Assembly (NCBI GenBank): GCA_013350335.1
Contig: CM023535.1
Location: 38,500,069 to 38,564,068, forward strand
Origin: Chimonanthus salicifolius
Lineage: Eukaryota > Streptophyta > Magnoliopsida > Laurales > Calycanthaceae
Length of the DNA: 64,000 nt
Reading direction: 5' to 3'
Shown here: piece after piece, positions 1 to 12,064 of the stretch
Position numbering within the stretch: the stretch's first letter is position 1
Layout: each line of letters opens with the position of its first letter
Notes under the pieces: model-generated
Seen by the model: the letters and a program-made list of their open reading frames with translations, nothing else
Databases searched by the model: none
Told to the model about the DNA's origin: nothing
Translations under genes and position numbers: made by a program

Positions 1-361
1 TGCTCCTCACCAAGGTATCACCCACGAGTGTTTTACGGACGCCCCGATGGAGTGTGTGTCTCCGATTACCGTTCATCCCTCCCATGCCATGCATGCGATG
101 CAAATGCCAACATGCTATATAGAAATACAAATTATAGCATTTAAAACTCCATAATTGAAACGTATTGATTGATACCAAAATAACTTATTAAACATGAAAT
201 AAACTCATCATAAGTACATAATACACCTTGCACTTTCGTCTGGTAACCACTCACGATCGTACACACCTTGTGAGGTCCCGTTACCTTATAATATATCAAT
301 CAATTAAAACATGTCCCGTTTGATTTACAATATTGTTTAAGTCCATAAACACAATCCTCAT

Positions 362-1753
362 GGGGTTCGGCCATACACCATGGCCGAACCCATGATCTTT
401 CATTTTTAATTATATTTACAGCAATGCCATTCATACCACTTCATTCATTTAATACGCCATACATAGACCCTATGTCCACCAAATAATTCCCGCACATGTT
501 CCATGATATAATTCGTGGGGTTTGGCCATACACCATGGCCGAACCCTATATCCATTATTTTTCACCTATTTACGTCATTGCCATTGTCCTATTTATAGCC
601 AATACATAAACCATGAACATAGGTCTATAATTAAATCCCTAAATCATTTCTCATGGGGTTCGGCCATACACCATGGCCGAACCCATGGTCTACCACTTCC
701 ACTCTTATTTACTTCTTTGCCACTTATACAAATCCCTAAGTTAATTTATTTAAACACTTAGTCCATCAAACATTCATCATGGGGTTCGGCCATACACCAT
801 GGCCGAACCCATGATTCCTCATCTTAAACCATATTTACATTTTTGCCATTCCTTTAATCATATTAGGTCCATACATGACCCATAACCGATTCCTTAATTT
901 GATTCATGGGGTTCGGCCATACACCTTGGCCGAACCCTATGATGTATACTCTCCAATTAAAGTAACTTCCATACTTGAATCCATAAATTGGTTCATGGGG
1001 TTCGGCCATACACCATGGCCGAACCCTATGATGTCTAAGTTTCCATTCTTCTATCTTTAGATCCTTTCTAAATTAAAATCCACATTCCATTTTGATCAAA
1101 AGTCCATAATTAGAAAGTTTCCAATTTAGTGACCATCTTCCCTAAAATAAACCCTAGTGGGGTTCGGCCATACACCATGGCCGAACCTCACTCATAGAGA
1201 CAATCCAACCGTCCATGGTTTTTAACCCATAAACTAACCAACAACCTTCCATGGGGTTCAGCCCTTCATCATGGCCGAACCTTATGGTTTATCAACTTCT
1301 CTTAAACCATTTAAACTCATATAAATTTATTAACAAACTCCCATAGTCTTCATCATTAAAAATCCATACATTCAACCATGCCTTTCCATGGTTTTCATCC
1401 CTTAAAAATAACCAATAACCTTTCCCATCATTTTCCATGTTCTAAGTACATGAACATAATTCCACAAATATTTATGGGGTTCAGCCATACTCCATGGCTG
1501 AACCCATGGTCTAGGATCTTCACCAAAAGCATCCATTAAAACCTTTCTAAAATTAAAACCATAACTCTATGATTTTGATCCTCCAACTTCCATTAAAATT
1601 ACCAAAGTCCTTTCATTACAAATCACCAAAGTTCTTCCATGGCGTTCGGCCATACAACATGGCCGAACCCTATGGTTAATCATTCCATTAATTTGAATAC
1701 CGTGATCATTCAATTTCCTTCCATGGGGTTCGGCCATACACCATGACCGAACC
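362..1753. repeat. Array of 11 interspersed palindromes, densest in the window
   Basis: Eleven copies of an inverted repeat with arms GGGTTCGGCCAT and ATGGCCGAACCC around a 5-6 base loop (usually ACACC on this strand) start near 362, 517, 656, 780, 907, 996, 1158, 1252, 1475, 1641 and 1723. Start-to-start spacing is about 80-220 bp. Spacers are AT-rich and unlike each other while the arms stay conserved. Some arms carry matched CG-to-CA and CG-to-TG changes (copy near 1475). Confidence 0.9.
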
Positions 1754-1788
1754 CTATGGTTCTTTTCTTAAACAAAAACATTAAAACT

Positions 1789-1920
1789 ACTTACCGGTTC
1801 CGTGACTCCTCCGGTTCTCCTTCGGTTGTTCTTGCTCTTCCTATCTTTCTCTTCCTTGGTCTTTTCCTCTTGGTGGCTGCCTTCTCCTTCTCTTTGTTCT
1901 TGCCATGAATGAGTCTTTGA
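1789..1920 (-). promoter_or_regulatory. Predicted LTR leader exon with splice donor
   Basis: Read on the minus strand, a purine-rich stretch ends in GGAGGAGTCACGGAACCG followed by GTAAGT (1794-1789), a consensus plant 5' splice site. It lies directly before the palindrome array in LTR sense. The same arrangement recurs in the other LTRs, so I read it as a leader exon; transcription is not shown. Confidence 0.4.
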
Positions 1921-2754
1921 AAAAGAGACAGAATTCCGCTATGTGTGTGTGTAATGTGCCCTTGCTGCCCTTCTCTTTTATTCCACTCGGTCCTATCTTA
2001 TTAAGATAGCAAGACCCTTAAATTTAGCCATTCTTAATGCCGTGTGCCCCTTGTTGAAAATAGCCATTGTCGTGTGCTCCTTTGTCTCTCTAAGATAGCA
2101 ATTTCCATTCCTCCTTTTCAGCCAATGTAATAGACATAGAAGTTGCCAAGACCCTTCTAATCTAGCCCTTGCCTTTATGCCGTGCGCCCCTTGTCTTTCT
2201 CTCTTTGGAGAGTCCTAATTTAGAAGGTAGTGTGCGCCCCTTCTCTTTCTTTTATTACACTCCCAATCAGTCCTATCTTAGATGGTGTTGAGATAGTAAT
2301 TGCCTTGGTGCCGTTTTTAATCTAGGGAAGACCCCTTTTTAAATGATCTTATGCGCATCACATAGATGTGCAAATCTTCTATATTCGGCCAATCAATATC
2401 CCATACATGGCCATTGTAATCTCTCTTTATTTTGGATTAAATAACTTCTTCATTTGGATTTAGACAATCGAATGCCATTGCCTAATCCAACTTATCCCAA
2501 CGTGTGGCCCATTTTAGGACCATCCCAAAATCTTTCATGCACATGCAATTAATCCAAATCCCTTATTTATATATATTGCATTATTAATTAAATTCAGCCC
2601 CATTTAATTTTTATTGAAACCAATTCCACAATCCGTTGGGTCCTAATTGGGTAATGACCCATCACTTTACCCATATAAGGTCCATATCTAAAATTCATAA
2701 ATTAAATGGGTAATTTCCGTAAATATTTATAACTTGAAAATCCGGGGTGTTACA

Positions 2755-4598
2755 ATTTAATAGTATAACGTTAACAGTGTGAGGTCGATTCCACATGGAA
2801 ACAACAAAATATATGCAAAAACAAAAAATATGAAATTGAAACATTGTGAATGAAAAAAAATCTAGATCTTTAGAAATAACCTAAATATGAAAATCAAATT
2901 CTAATTTTTACAAATATGACTTTAAATTAGTGGCATTCCAGTTATAGGAATCAAATCAAAAAGTTAGATATCATCATCTAAGTCTGAAATCTAACCAATA
3001 AATCCAATTTTATTAAAGCAATGGTATGGATCTCGAATTTGTAAATATTCTCAAACGAGTTTAAGAGAACAAAACTAAAATGCAATGAAATCAATCTCAA
3101 CCTAGTTCAAAAGAATTTGAGAGAATAAAAAAAGAATAAAAAAATTTAATAAAAATAATGAAATATTTACATAATGTACAATGGGATTGAGACAAGTAAT
3201 TAGGGTGGCATATTATCCCATTTAAAGATAAAACCATGGCCTAGACTATTAAATCTTCTAGAATTATTAAATATAAATTCATGTTCTCTATTTATTAAAA
3301 TTCTAATTAAGAAAATCATGATTTCGATTAAGTCAGAAATTTTCAATTCAAACCTTAGGCTTGGGCAGAATTTCTATTTTCCTTTCCGAGTCTAAAAAGA
3401 AGATACTCTTCGAAAAGAGCCTTAAATGTGAAAATCTTAAGTTCCATCGATCATAAACTGGGTTCTACTTTCCTTGAAAACTGCTAAATTAATTTATTCC
3501 ATAATGTTGTGCAAATTTTAAATTTATAACTCGCAAGCTCACGAACCATTAGATAATATAGCAATTGAGTGCGAGGTCGAACACATCGGAACTTAGGAAA
3601 ATATATCCGTGAAAAATATACCATTAAATTATATAATTTTATAAATTTAGAAAACATAGAAATAAATCTTAAATATGGATTAATTATCTAATCTAAGAAA
3701 TTTAATTTAATTTTAAAAAATTCTAAAAATAGAAAAATATGGCCTAAAATTAGAAATCACATCTAAAAATGTAATTTAAAAATTAAAGAGATATAATTTT
3801 AATTAAGATGGTGGATTTCATCTAAAAATTGTAAATAATCTTAACTTCGAACACAAAATTAAGATGCAATTAATTAATTTACCAACCTAGTTCCACAATT
3901 TTCAAGAATTTGCTTTTATAAATAAAGAAAACAAAAATAACATCTAAATTACCTATATACATATTTACAATGGAACTGGATCAAACAATTAAGGAGGCAT
4001 TATCATCCAAATTTTAATAATAAAATAACGGCCTAGAACATGGAGCTCACGTAAATTATTTAACACACAGTCAAATCTCTCATTCATTAAAATTCTAAAT
4101 GTGAAATCTATTAAATCCATTTAACTAAGAAAATTCAATTCTGGCATTAGGATTAGGTACAATTTCTACTTGTAATTCCAAATCTAAAATAATCTCACTC
4201 TTAAAAAGAGCCTTAGAAAGGAAAACTCAAGTTCTACCAATCCTAAAATAATCCCACTTTCCATGAATTTCTTAGAAAAATAAACAACATAAAATCATGA
4301 AAAGAATGGAAATAAAATTGAAATTTTCATTACACATGAAAGAACAAATGGAAAACCATAATTCTAATTCTCACCTTCTCTTATTGATTAAAGCATTGGA
4401 ATAAAAATTACAATATAATTGGAATTTTGAAATATAAAAAGACAAGAAAATACAATGGAAAATTAAAATCACCAACCTCAAGAACTCAATATGAAAATCA
4501 AAATTGCCAAAGTCTTCAATTCTCCTTTTCAATCCCTCCACAAAGCCTAGCCAACCTTGAAATTCTCTGCCCAAGTTCAATTTTCTCAATGGGATAGG
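2755..4598 (-). mobile_element. Decayed Athila-like LTR ends, two diverged tandem copies
   Basis: This AT-rich stretch has no coding potential. Two diverged copies of the same roughly 0.8-1 kb unit can be followed (about 2780-3580 and 3590-4350). They share blocks such as AATGCAATGAAATC/ATGCAATTAATTAA, ACCTAGTTC, CATGGCCTAGA-like and AAAAGAGCCTTA. The minus strand near 3510-3580 reads like the 3' end of the Athila-like LTR at 43660-43722 (CTCGCACTC, then GTTCGTGAGCTTGCGAG). I infer old minus-strand LTR remnants of that lineage. Exact ends could not be set. Confidence 0.55.
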
Positions 4599-5256
4599 TG
4601 TAACGCCCCGCCCTTTTTCACTCGCTTCTTCCCTTAAATCAGAGTCTATTTTTTTTTTTTTATAACAAAGTAGAGTGATAGAGCGAGGGACGTCACGACT
4701 TGAGCTAAGTCCGAACTTCCAAAGTCCGACCCTTAACTGGCCAACCCTATGTGTGCATGGACTAAGTCCATGAAAATGGTTCACACATAAAAACATGCGG
4801 AATCAAAATCATAACATGTGGAAATATAATAGAACCAAGTTCTATTCTATTTAGATAGCAAAGTACGTCAAGTCCTTAATCATCATTCAAATATCATAAT
4901 TATCCAAATAAACATCCAACCATCTAAGTTATTACATTCCGAAATTAGATACTCAAATACAAGTCCATGAGTAACTTTATTAAAAATATAAACTAATTCA
5001 TCCAAGCTCCTATGCCTGGCCCGTCTTTCGTTCATCGTTCCCCTGATTTCCTGTGTCATCAACTAGGGTAGAAGTAGGGAGTTAGAACAACACGCCCAGT
5101 AGGTATTCCAATTACGGCTAACACATGGTCAGTACAAAACATATATAATAATATCATAATGTCAAAAACCATATAAACCATGCCATGCAATGATGACAAA
5201 TGCAATGAGTTCCACCCATCACATGTACATAAATGTATCCACCACATAGGTCTTTC

Positions 5257-5356
5257 GGACGCCCCGACGGAGTGTGGACCCTCCGGTTTCTTCTTGATGA
5301 AAAAGCACATCAAGGTACCCCACATAGGTTTTTCGGACGCCTCGACGGAGTGTGGC
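5257..5356 (-). repeat. Tandem pair of the GGACGCC(C/T)CGACGGAGTGTGG motif
   Basis: Two copies, about 75 bp apart, each preceded by GGT(C/T)TTTC and separated by a segment with TTGATG and CATCAAGG arms. The same module appears as one to two copies in the other chromovirus LTRs here (near 40, 10315, 10390, 17410, 17488, 24540, 32680, 40270, 56320 and 56400). Confidence 0.8.
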
Positions 5357-5787
5357 CCCTCTAGTTACAATCCTTCACCCGATGCCATGCATGAAATGCC
5401 AATGAAACACATGCTATTTTATAACATAAACATAGCATTTAAAATCATATTAAAACATATGTAATTTCCTCATATAAACATAGCATTTAAAATCATATTA
5501 AAACATATGCTATTTCCTCATATAAACATAGCATTTAAAAATCATCATTTAAAACATATCCTTTGCAGCATAAATTCATTAAAATAAGATAAACACAATG
5601 TACATAAACCCATGGTTTCAAAGAGGTGGAATCCTACCAAAGACCGCTAATGTGTCCTTGCGTCTTTCGTCCGGTAACCGCTCACGACCGTAGACACCCT
5701 GTGAGGTCCCGTTACCTTATAATATAACAATTAATCATAACCAAGTCCCACTTGATTTTCAACATTCTAAGTCCATAAACAAAACCC

Positions 5788-5822
5788 CATGGGGTTCGGC
5801 CATACACCATGGCCGAACCCAT
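5788..5822. repeat. Single LTR palindrome
   Basis: One copy of the inverted repeat, arms GGGTTCGGCCAT and ATGGCCGAACCC, loop ACACC. It is the first of what would be an array cut off by the insertion at 5913. Confidence 0.85.
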
Positions 5823-6644
5823 GGCCTACCATTTTCACACTTATTTACCAAATTGGCATTGGTCTAATCTTTAGTTAATATTTCACTTCAATATGCCCAA
5901 CATGGTCCCTATTGTAACACCCCAGATTTTCAAATTATTTATATATATATGAAAATTATCCATTTAATTTGAGAATGGACCTTATATGGGTAAAATGTTG
6001 GGTTGTTGCCCAATTATGACCCAACGGATTATGGAAAGGGTTTCAAATCAATTAAATAGGATGAATTTAATTAGTAAAGCAATTTATATAATTAAGGGAT
6101 TTGGATTAATTGCATGGGCATAAAAAGTATTAATGGAAAGGTTTTAGATTACTTTGACCGTGTATGAAGGATTTGCACATGTATGGGATATGCGCATGAT
6201 GTATTATAATATTTTAAAAAGGAGTATTTTTCTTGGTGAAGAGTGATACTAGGGATTTGATAAATGGAAGGGGCGCATGTCATATTGCTAAATATAAAAG
6301 ATATCTAAGATAAAAATAGCACTAAGGCAATTGCTAAGAAAGCAAGGGGCGCATTAGCATATTCTAAATGGAGAACTCTCTAAAATAAGAAAGGTGTACA
6401 CGGCATTAGCAATGGCTAATTTAATGGTCATGGCACCTTCTATTGGGATTAATTGGAAATTAATTAAGACAAGGGAGAGGGGCACATAGCACTTTCTATT
6501 TTGGATTAAGTGGAGGTTTTGTAAAGAGGGAAGCATTAACGACAATGGCACTATCTAATTGTAGATAGGACTAATTAGAAGGTTGATACAAGAGAAGCAA
6601 TAGGGTACACGACAATTGCTATCTTCATACCTTCTAAATTGGGA

Positions 6645-6836
6645 CAAATTAGTAGTAATAACAGGAGAGAGGGAGAGACACACGGCATTACACAAATCAG
6701 CAAGCATTGGCACTGGTTTGCTCTTGGCAACAAGGTGTTTTCAGCTTTGTGAAAGATCAAGGAGGAGAAGAGGCTATGGAAAGAAGAAAATTGAAAGAGC
6801 AAGAACAAGCCGAAGGAATTGCGAAACCGGTATGTG
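6645..6836 (+). promoter_or_regulatory. Predicted LTR leader exon with splice donor
   Basis: A purine-rich stretch ending GAAGGAATTGCGAAACCG is followed by GTATGT at 6831, just before the first palindrome. It lacks the pyrimidine patch seen in the other LTRs. Confidence 0.35.
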
Positions 6837-6867
6837 ATTTCATATTTTTGTCTAAGATAAGGAACCA

Positions 6868-7714
6868 TAGGGTTCCGTCATGGTGTATGGCCGAACCCCA
6901 TGGAAGAAAATTGGTAGAAGATTATGGTTTAATTTAATGGAAAGAATGGACCATACATGGCTGAACCCGATGGAAAGACATGGTTAAGGTATGGATTTTT
7001 AATGAGGAAAAGCATGGGAATTGGTTATATTTTAAGGGATGGAAAACCATGGAAGGGCATGGTTTAAATTATGTGTTTTAAAGGGATGGAAACCATGGAA
7101 GGAATACCAATGTTTTTGAAGGGATTAAATGGAGACCAAGGGATGAATGTTAATGTTTAATAATTTTTAGAAGGAGGATTATGAACCATAGGGTTCAGCC
7201 ATGGTGTATGGCCGAACCCCATGGAATTGTGTTGGTGTTATTATTGGACTTATTTGGTGATGATCGAATGGAGATCATGGAGATGATGACAATATTGTAA
7301 ATATGGGCCAAATTGAAAGACATTAGTATGGATTTAATTTATTAAGGAATTTCAATGGATGAATGGGAATGTCTGATTTCCAAAGAAATTAAAGAACCAT
7401 AGGGTTCGACCATGGTGTATGGCCAAACCCCATGGAGTTGGATTGGTTAATTTTAAATAATAGCTTGATGTTAATGTTATGTAATTTGGAAAGGGATTAA
7501 ATAGAAGATGATTTCTAAAGAGTATGAACCATAGGGTTCGGCCATGGTGTATGGCCGAACTATAGGGTTCGGCCATGCCCATGGAGTTGTTTTGGTATTT
7601 TGATGTATGATTAATTGATTAAAAGGGAAGGGTGGTTTTTATTTTAGAAAGAAATTAATGATGGATTATTTCTATGAGTGAGGTTCGGCCATGGTGCATG
7701 GCCGAACTCCACTA
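6868..7714. repeat. Palindrome array, five copies
   Basis: Copies lie near 6870, 7190, 7400, 7528 and 7680, mostly in the form arms plus loop GGTGT. The 7528 copy is followed by an extra half-arm (7563-7576). The 6870 copy has a broken left arm (GGTTCCGTCAT). Confidence 0.85.
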
Positions 7715-8207
7715 GGCTTTATTTTATGGAGAAGGTGATTAAATTAGAAGCTATCTAATTATGGACCTTAGATTTGTAACACCTCGGATTTTCAATTAAT
7801 TATTTTTTATGAAATAATCCTTTTAAATTTGTGAATTATTAAATAAATGTGCATGGCCGAATTTTTAGATTTTAAAATCTATGTTTACACGCATGGATGA
7901 GATGAGATATCTAAGAGTTAAATAAAAAAGTACATGGCCGATTATAGGGATTTTCCATATCTATGATATGCGCATAAAATCATCTAAAGAAAGGCACACG
8001 GCATTGTTATATTTATTTTTAACATTGGCTGATTGGGAGGTTACTAGATTAAGGAAAGGTTTTAAAAGAGGCAACAAGGGTCGGCAATGTTTAAATTAAA
8101 CATAAGGAGTACACGGCATTAGCACCTTCTAACTTGGGATTAGAAGGGAGTAATAAAAGGGGAAGCAACGAAAGGTACACGGTTTTTACACTCTTCATTG
8201 CAGAGTT

Positions 8208-8352
8208 TATTTCTCTCTCCCTCTCTCAAGTTCTCTCTCACGGCAAAGAGCAAGGAGAAGAAGAAGGCAGCCAGCAAGAGGAGTTTTTGGTTGAAAGAAA
8301 TTAAGAAGAAAGGAGAAGGATTGGAAGAGCAAGAAATCGAAAAAAGGTTAGT
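8208..8352 (+). promoter_or_regulatory. Predicted LTR core promoter patch and leader exon with splice donor
   Basis: The pyrimidine-rich run TTCTCTCTCCCTCTCTC (8210-8227), typical of plant Y-patches, is followed by a purine-rich stretch rich in AAG and GAG. That stretch ends at AAAAAG, then GTTAGT (8347). The same segment is repeated in the 3' LTR near 28018-28160. Function is inferred from the recurring layout. Confidence 0.4.
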
Positions 8353-8391
8353 ATCTTATTTGAGTAATTTATTTTGAAATAAAAGAACCAT

Positions 8392-9920
8392 AGGGTTCGG
8401 CCATGGTGTTTGGCCGAACCCCATGGAGGAAGATTGGAGATGGGTTTAATGATTTAAATGGAAAAGAAAGAACCATAGGGTTCGGCCATAGTGCATGGCC
8501 GAACCCCATGGAAAGACTTGATTTATTTTATTGGGTTTTTAAGAATGAAAATCATGGAAGTTATTAATAAGTTTATGGGGTTTTCAAACATGAAGATAAT
8601 GGATTTATACTTATGTTTCTAAGAGGATTTTAAATGGAAGATCATTGATAATGTAATATGATGTTTGGAGGGGTGAGGTTCGGCCACGGTGTATGGCCGA
8701 ACCCCACCAAATAAATTTATGAAATTGGGGTTTTCATAGGCATTGGATTATATGGACAAAAGGTTAATAATTTTTAATGGAACCATAGGGTTCGGCTATG
8801 GGTATGGCCGAACCCCATGGAAGGGATATTGATAAAATGTAATGGAGTTAAATTAATGGTCAAGACCATGAACCATAGGGTTCGGCCATGGTGTATGGCC
8901 GAACCCCATGGGGTTGTTTTGGAATGGAGATAGATTTTGGTTGCTAAAAATTGGAAAGCATCCAATTATGGAAAGATGGTTTCTAATTTAGGAAACTATC
9001 TAATTTTGGAAGGGGTTGTTGAACTTGGAAAGCACCCAATAATGGAAAGATGGTTTCTAATTTAGGAAACTATCTATTTATGGAAGGAGGTTACTAAAAT
9101 TAGAAACTATCTAAATATGGACCATAGATTAAAATGGAAGGAGGAGTTTATTTATGGAAACCTTTTAATTAAGGAAATGGTATGTTAAATTTAGAAAGTT
9201 CTTAAATTTGGAAAGCTTCCAATTATGGAAGGAGTTGCTAAAATTAGATTTGTTTCTATAGGTGAGATTCGACCATGGTGTATGGCCGAACCCCACTAAG
9301 GTCCATTTATGGAAGTTTGTCTAATATTGGAAAGTTTCTATTCTTGGAAAGTGGACATTGAAATTAGAAAGTATCTAATTATAGGCCATGAAGATTATTT
9401 ATGGAAACTATCCAAGAATGGAAGGTGGAGATTAATTATGGAACTTAGATTAAACTGAAGGTGATTCTAAGTTTGGAAACCTTCTATTTATGGAAGGTTG
9501 GCCATGAATGGCAATTTTGGTAATTATGGAAGTTGGATGCTAAAATAGGAAACTTTCTAAGCATGGATTATTAATGTTATTTTGGAAACATAGAAGCCCA
9601 TGAATCAAACTTATGAATTGTGTTTTATGGACTTGATTCGGTTAAGGAATTCTTAAAGGGTTTAGTTATGGTAGATTTAAAGGAATGAGGGAACCAATGG
9701 CGATTTTGTAAATGTATGGAAATATTGGACATAGAGTTCGGCCATGGTGTATGGCCGAACCCCATGATTTAATTATTGGACTATGTATTGGATTCAAGAA
9801 GTGTGAATTATTTTGGAACCTAAGCAAGGAAAGGGATATGGTTATGGACAATGGCATTATGGTAATTAATTGAATTAATGGACCATGGGTTCGGCCATGG
9901 TGTATGGCCGAACCCCACGG
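8392..9920. repeat. Palindrome array of element B LTR, eight copies
   Basis: Copies lie near 8392, 8477, 8675, 8785, 8874, 9266, 9729 and 9888. Arms are GGGTTCGGCCAT and ATGGCCGAACCC with loops such as GGTGT or GGGT. Between 8930 and 9580 the spacers carry a second looser repeat (GGAAAGCAT/CTATCCAATTATGGAA variants). Confidence 0.85.
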
Positions 9921-11291
9921 GGTTTTGTTTATGGACTTAGAACCTTAAAAATCAAGTGGGACTTGGTTATGATTAATTATTGTGTTATAAGGTAACGAGA
10001 TCTCACACGGCGTTTGCGATCGTGAGTGGTTACCGGACGAAAGACGCAAGGACACGTAACGGTCTTTGGTAGGATTCCACCTCTTTGAAACCATGGATTT
10101 ATGTACACTTGTCTTATCTTATGTTTGATGAAATTTATGTTTCAAAGGATATGCTTTATATGAATTTTGAATGCCATGTTTATTTGTTTAAATAGCATGT
10201 GTTTGGGTATGTTTCAAAAGGGATTTTCAATGCTATGTTTATGTTATAAAATAACATGTGTTTCATTGCATCTCATGCATGGAATGGGGTGGAGGATTTG
10301 TAACCGGAGGGGTCACACTCCGTCGGGGCGTCCGAAAAACCTATGTGTGATACCTTGATGTGATTTCCATCAAGAAGATTCCGGAGGGTCCACACTCCGC
10401 CGGAGCGTCCGGAAGACCTACGTGGTGGGTACATTTATGTACATGTGATGGGTGGGACTCATTGCATTTGTCATCATTGCATGGCATGGATTTTATATGG
10501 TTTTGACATCACTATATTATTATATATGTTTTGTACTAACCATTTGTTAGCCGTAATTGGAATACCTACTGGGTGTAATACCCTAGATTTTTCAATATAT
10601 CAATATTTACGAAAATGCCCTTGGATTTATAAATTGAAGGGTTATGATTATAGATGAGAAAAATGGTGGGACCCATTGCTCAATGTCCTTGTATAAGGTT
10701 TAAATTAAGTTAAATGGGCAAGGTACATTTATTTGGGTCAAAGAGGTTAAATGGGTCAAAGGACCCAAATGGGACCCAATGGGTCGTGTATGTCATGATT
10801 AATCATTTGGTGAGTTCAAAACTTAATTGGGTTAAGTTTAATTAATGTTTGAGTGGGATTGAGATAAATTAAATGATGGAGATTAGTTGAGTTGAATTTA
10901 TGGGTTGAGTTGCATTAAAATGAATGAGTTGAGTTGGGGAGTTAAATAAATGAGTTGGATGGAATGTTTATTTCAAATAAGAGAAGTGTGTGAATGAGAA
11001 TGGAGTGTTTTAAATTCCAATTGTTAAACTAAGAAAACGTTGGCTGCATGGGAGGCTTTACATACATGTAACTCCTATCTAAGGGATGAATGAAATGACG
11101 TTACATGGGAGTTACTTGGGTGAGAGTTGTATTTCAAATCAATATGCACGTTGGAGTTGCATGGGATTGTTATTCCATGTATACAATTCCTACAAAAGAG
11201 ATAAATGGAGTGGCTGTTTGGGAGTTACAAATAGGAGAGGTTATGTTTTAAATTCATACATTTCCACACGTTGGAGGGAAGGAATGGGTGA

Positions 11292-11312
11292 GTTTCATCT
11301 TAAAGATGAAAC
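11292..11312. repeat. Second palindrome type, GTTTCATCTT / AAGATGAAAC
   Basis: A perfect 10-bp-arm inverted repeat with a single central base. Related forms sit near 11620 and, in the D LTR, at 58183, 58318 and 58415. It is specific to gamma LTRs in this window. Confidence 0.85.
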
Positions 11313-11898
11313 CCCCACATGGGGCATTAAGGAGTATAATGGAGGTGGCGGTTACTAAAGCCAAACAAAGGCTACAACGTTGGGAGCATGGGGATTATGG
11401 CTTATGCATGAAACTCCAAAAAAGGAGCTGAAAGGAGCTGCCGTTTTATGGAGTTACACATTGGAGTGCTGGTTGCTACAAAAGCCAAAACCATGAGACA
11501 CCGTTGGGGCTCATGGGTGTTTCACATTTTTGGATGAAACTTCAAGATGGGAAATGAATGGGGTTTGAGGAGGTTACTCAAGACCTTGCATGGGAGACGT
11601 TGGAGGGTTGGGGAGTTTCATTTCATAGATGAAACCTCCAAGTAAGCATAAAGGGCATTGTTAATATGGGAGTTACATGAGAGATAAAATTGGACTGAAT
11701 TTGACTAGCCAAAGAAGTTTCATTTCTTACTCTCTCTATCTCTCTCTCCCTTGGTCGTCCTTCATCTTTCCAAAAGCAAGAACAACAGCTGGTTACTGAT
11801 TTGCAATCAGCCCTTGGTTGATTTCTTTCACCAAGACAAAAGCACACTTTGAGCAAAAGGGTTTGGCAACAAGGTTATCAATTTCATTCAAGACCAAA

Positions 11899-12064
11899 GT
11901 TTCCTTTCTCTCTCTCTCTCTCTCTCTCAAATCCTTGTCACCTGGCTGAAGTATTACAAGGAGGTTACAGCAAGGTTAATCTCAGTTAGGAGAACAAGAA
12001 GGTAGAGGGAAGGTTAAGGATCTAAAAGGAGTCAAAGAACCGAAGGAGTCGCAGTGTGGTAAGT
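11899..12064 (+). promoter_or_regulatory. TC microsatellite patch and predicted leader exon with splice donor
   Basis: A (TC)n run of about 22 bases (11907-11928) is followed by a purine-rich stretch ending GGAGTCGCAGTGTG and GTAAGT at 12059. The layout matches the other LTR leaders. Confidence 0.4.

Larger units (their letters stand above)
1..2754 (-). mobile_element. Chromovirus LTR (delta subfamily), 5' portion, cut by window edge
   Basis: This is a minus-strand LTR whose 5' terminus (reverse complement starts TGTAACACCCCGGATTTTC) lies at 2754. The first 100 bases hold the GGACGCCCCGA motif that sits in the 3' third of other LTRs here, so the remaining 3' end is beyond the window. No polypurine tract flanks 2754. 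That makes 2754 an outer boundary, either of a solo LTR or of the 5' LTR of a minus-strand element lying to the left. The 5' end matches the plus-strand LTR that begins at 5913. No coding sequence is seen; short ORFs here are by-products of the palindromes. Confidence 0.8.
4599..5912 (-). mobile_element. Chromovirus LTR, 3' portion, interrupted at 5912
   Basis: The minus-strand LTR 3' terminus is at 4599 (plus strand reads TGTAACGCCCCGCCC). It contains the conserved end module (TTAACTGGCCAACCC near 4733), the GGACGCCCCGACGGAGTGTGG repeats at 5257-5355, the GGTAACCGCTCACGACCG block near 5675 and one palindrome (5788-5820). No primer binding site lies left of 4599, so this is an outer end (solo LTR or 3' LTR). 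It is cut at 5912 by a plus-strand LTR; the 5 bases before that insertion are CCTAT. Confidence 0.8.
5913..7774 (+). mobile_element. Chromovirus LTR (delta), 5' portion, interrupted by element B
   Basis: The LTR starts TGTAACACCCCAG at 5913 and closely follows the reverse complement of the LTR ending at 2754. There is no polypurine tract on its left, so it is the outer 5' end of an insertion. At 7775 element B has inserted. The rest of this LTR is not found after element B, because the 3' end of B is itself truncated at about 28176. Confidence 0.75.
7775..10573 (+). mobile_element. Element B 5' LTR, first part
   Basis: It begins TGTAACACCTCGGATTTTC and matches the 3' LTR at 27583 nearly base for base over the roughly 590 bp that survive there. 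It holds a pyrimidine patch (8208-8240), a splice-donor-like site, the palindrome array, the GGTAACGAGATC...GTGAGTGGTTACC block (9992-10035) and two CTCCG(T/C)CGG(G/A)GCGTCCG repeats. It breaks off at CTGGG (10569-10573), which is the duplicated target of the solo LTR that follows. Confidence 0.88.

Noticed and set aside
362..1753. CRISPR-like repeat-spacer array
   Set aside because: Units are palindromes of about 30 bp with irregular, AT-rich spacers of variable length, lie inside plant retrotransposon LTRs, and have no cas genes nearby.
11899..11935. Significance of the TC microsatellite alone
   Set aside because: Short TC runs occur at the equivalent pyrimidine patch in several LTRs; only the shared layout, not this run, is informative.
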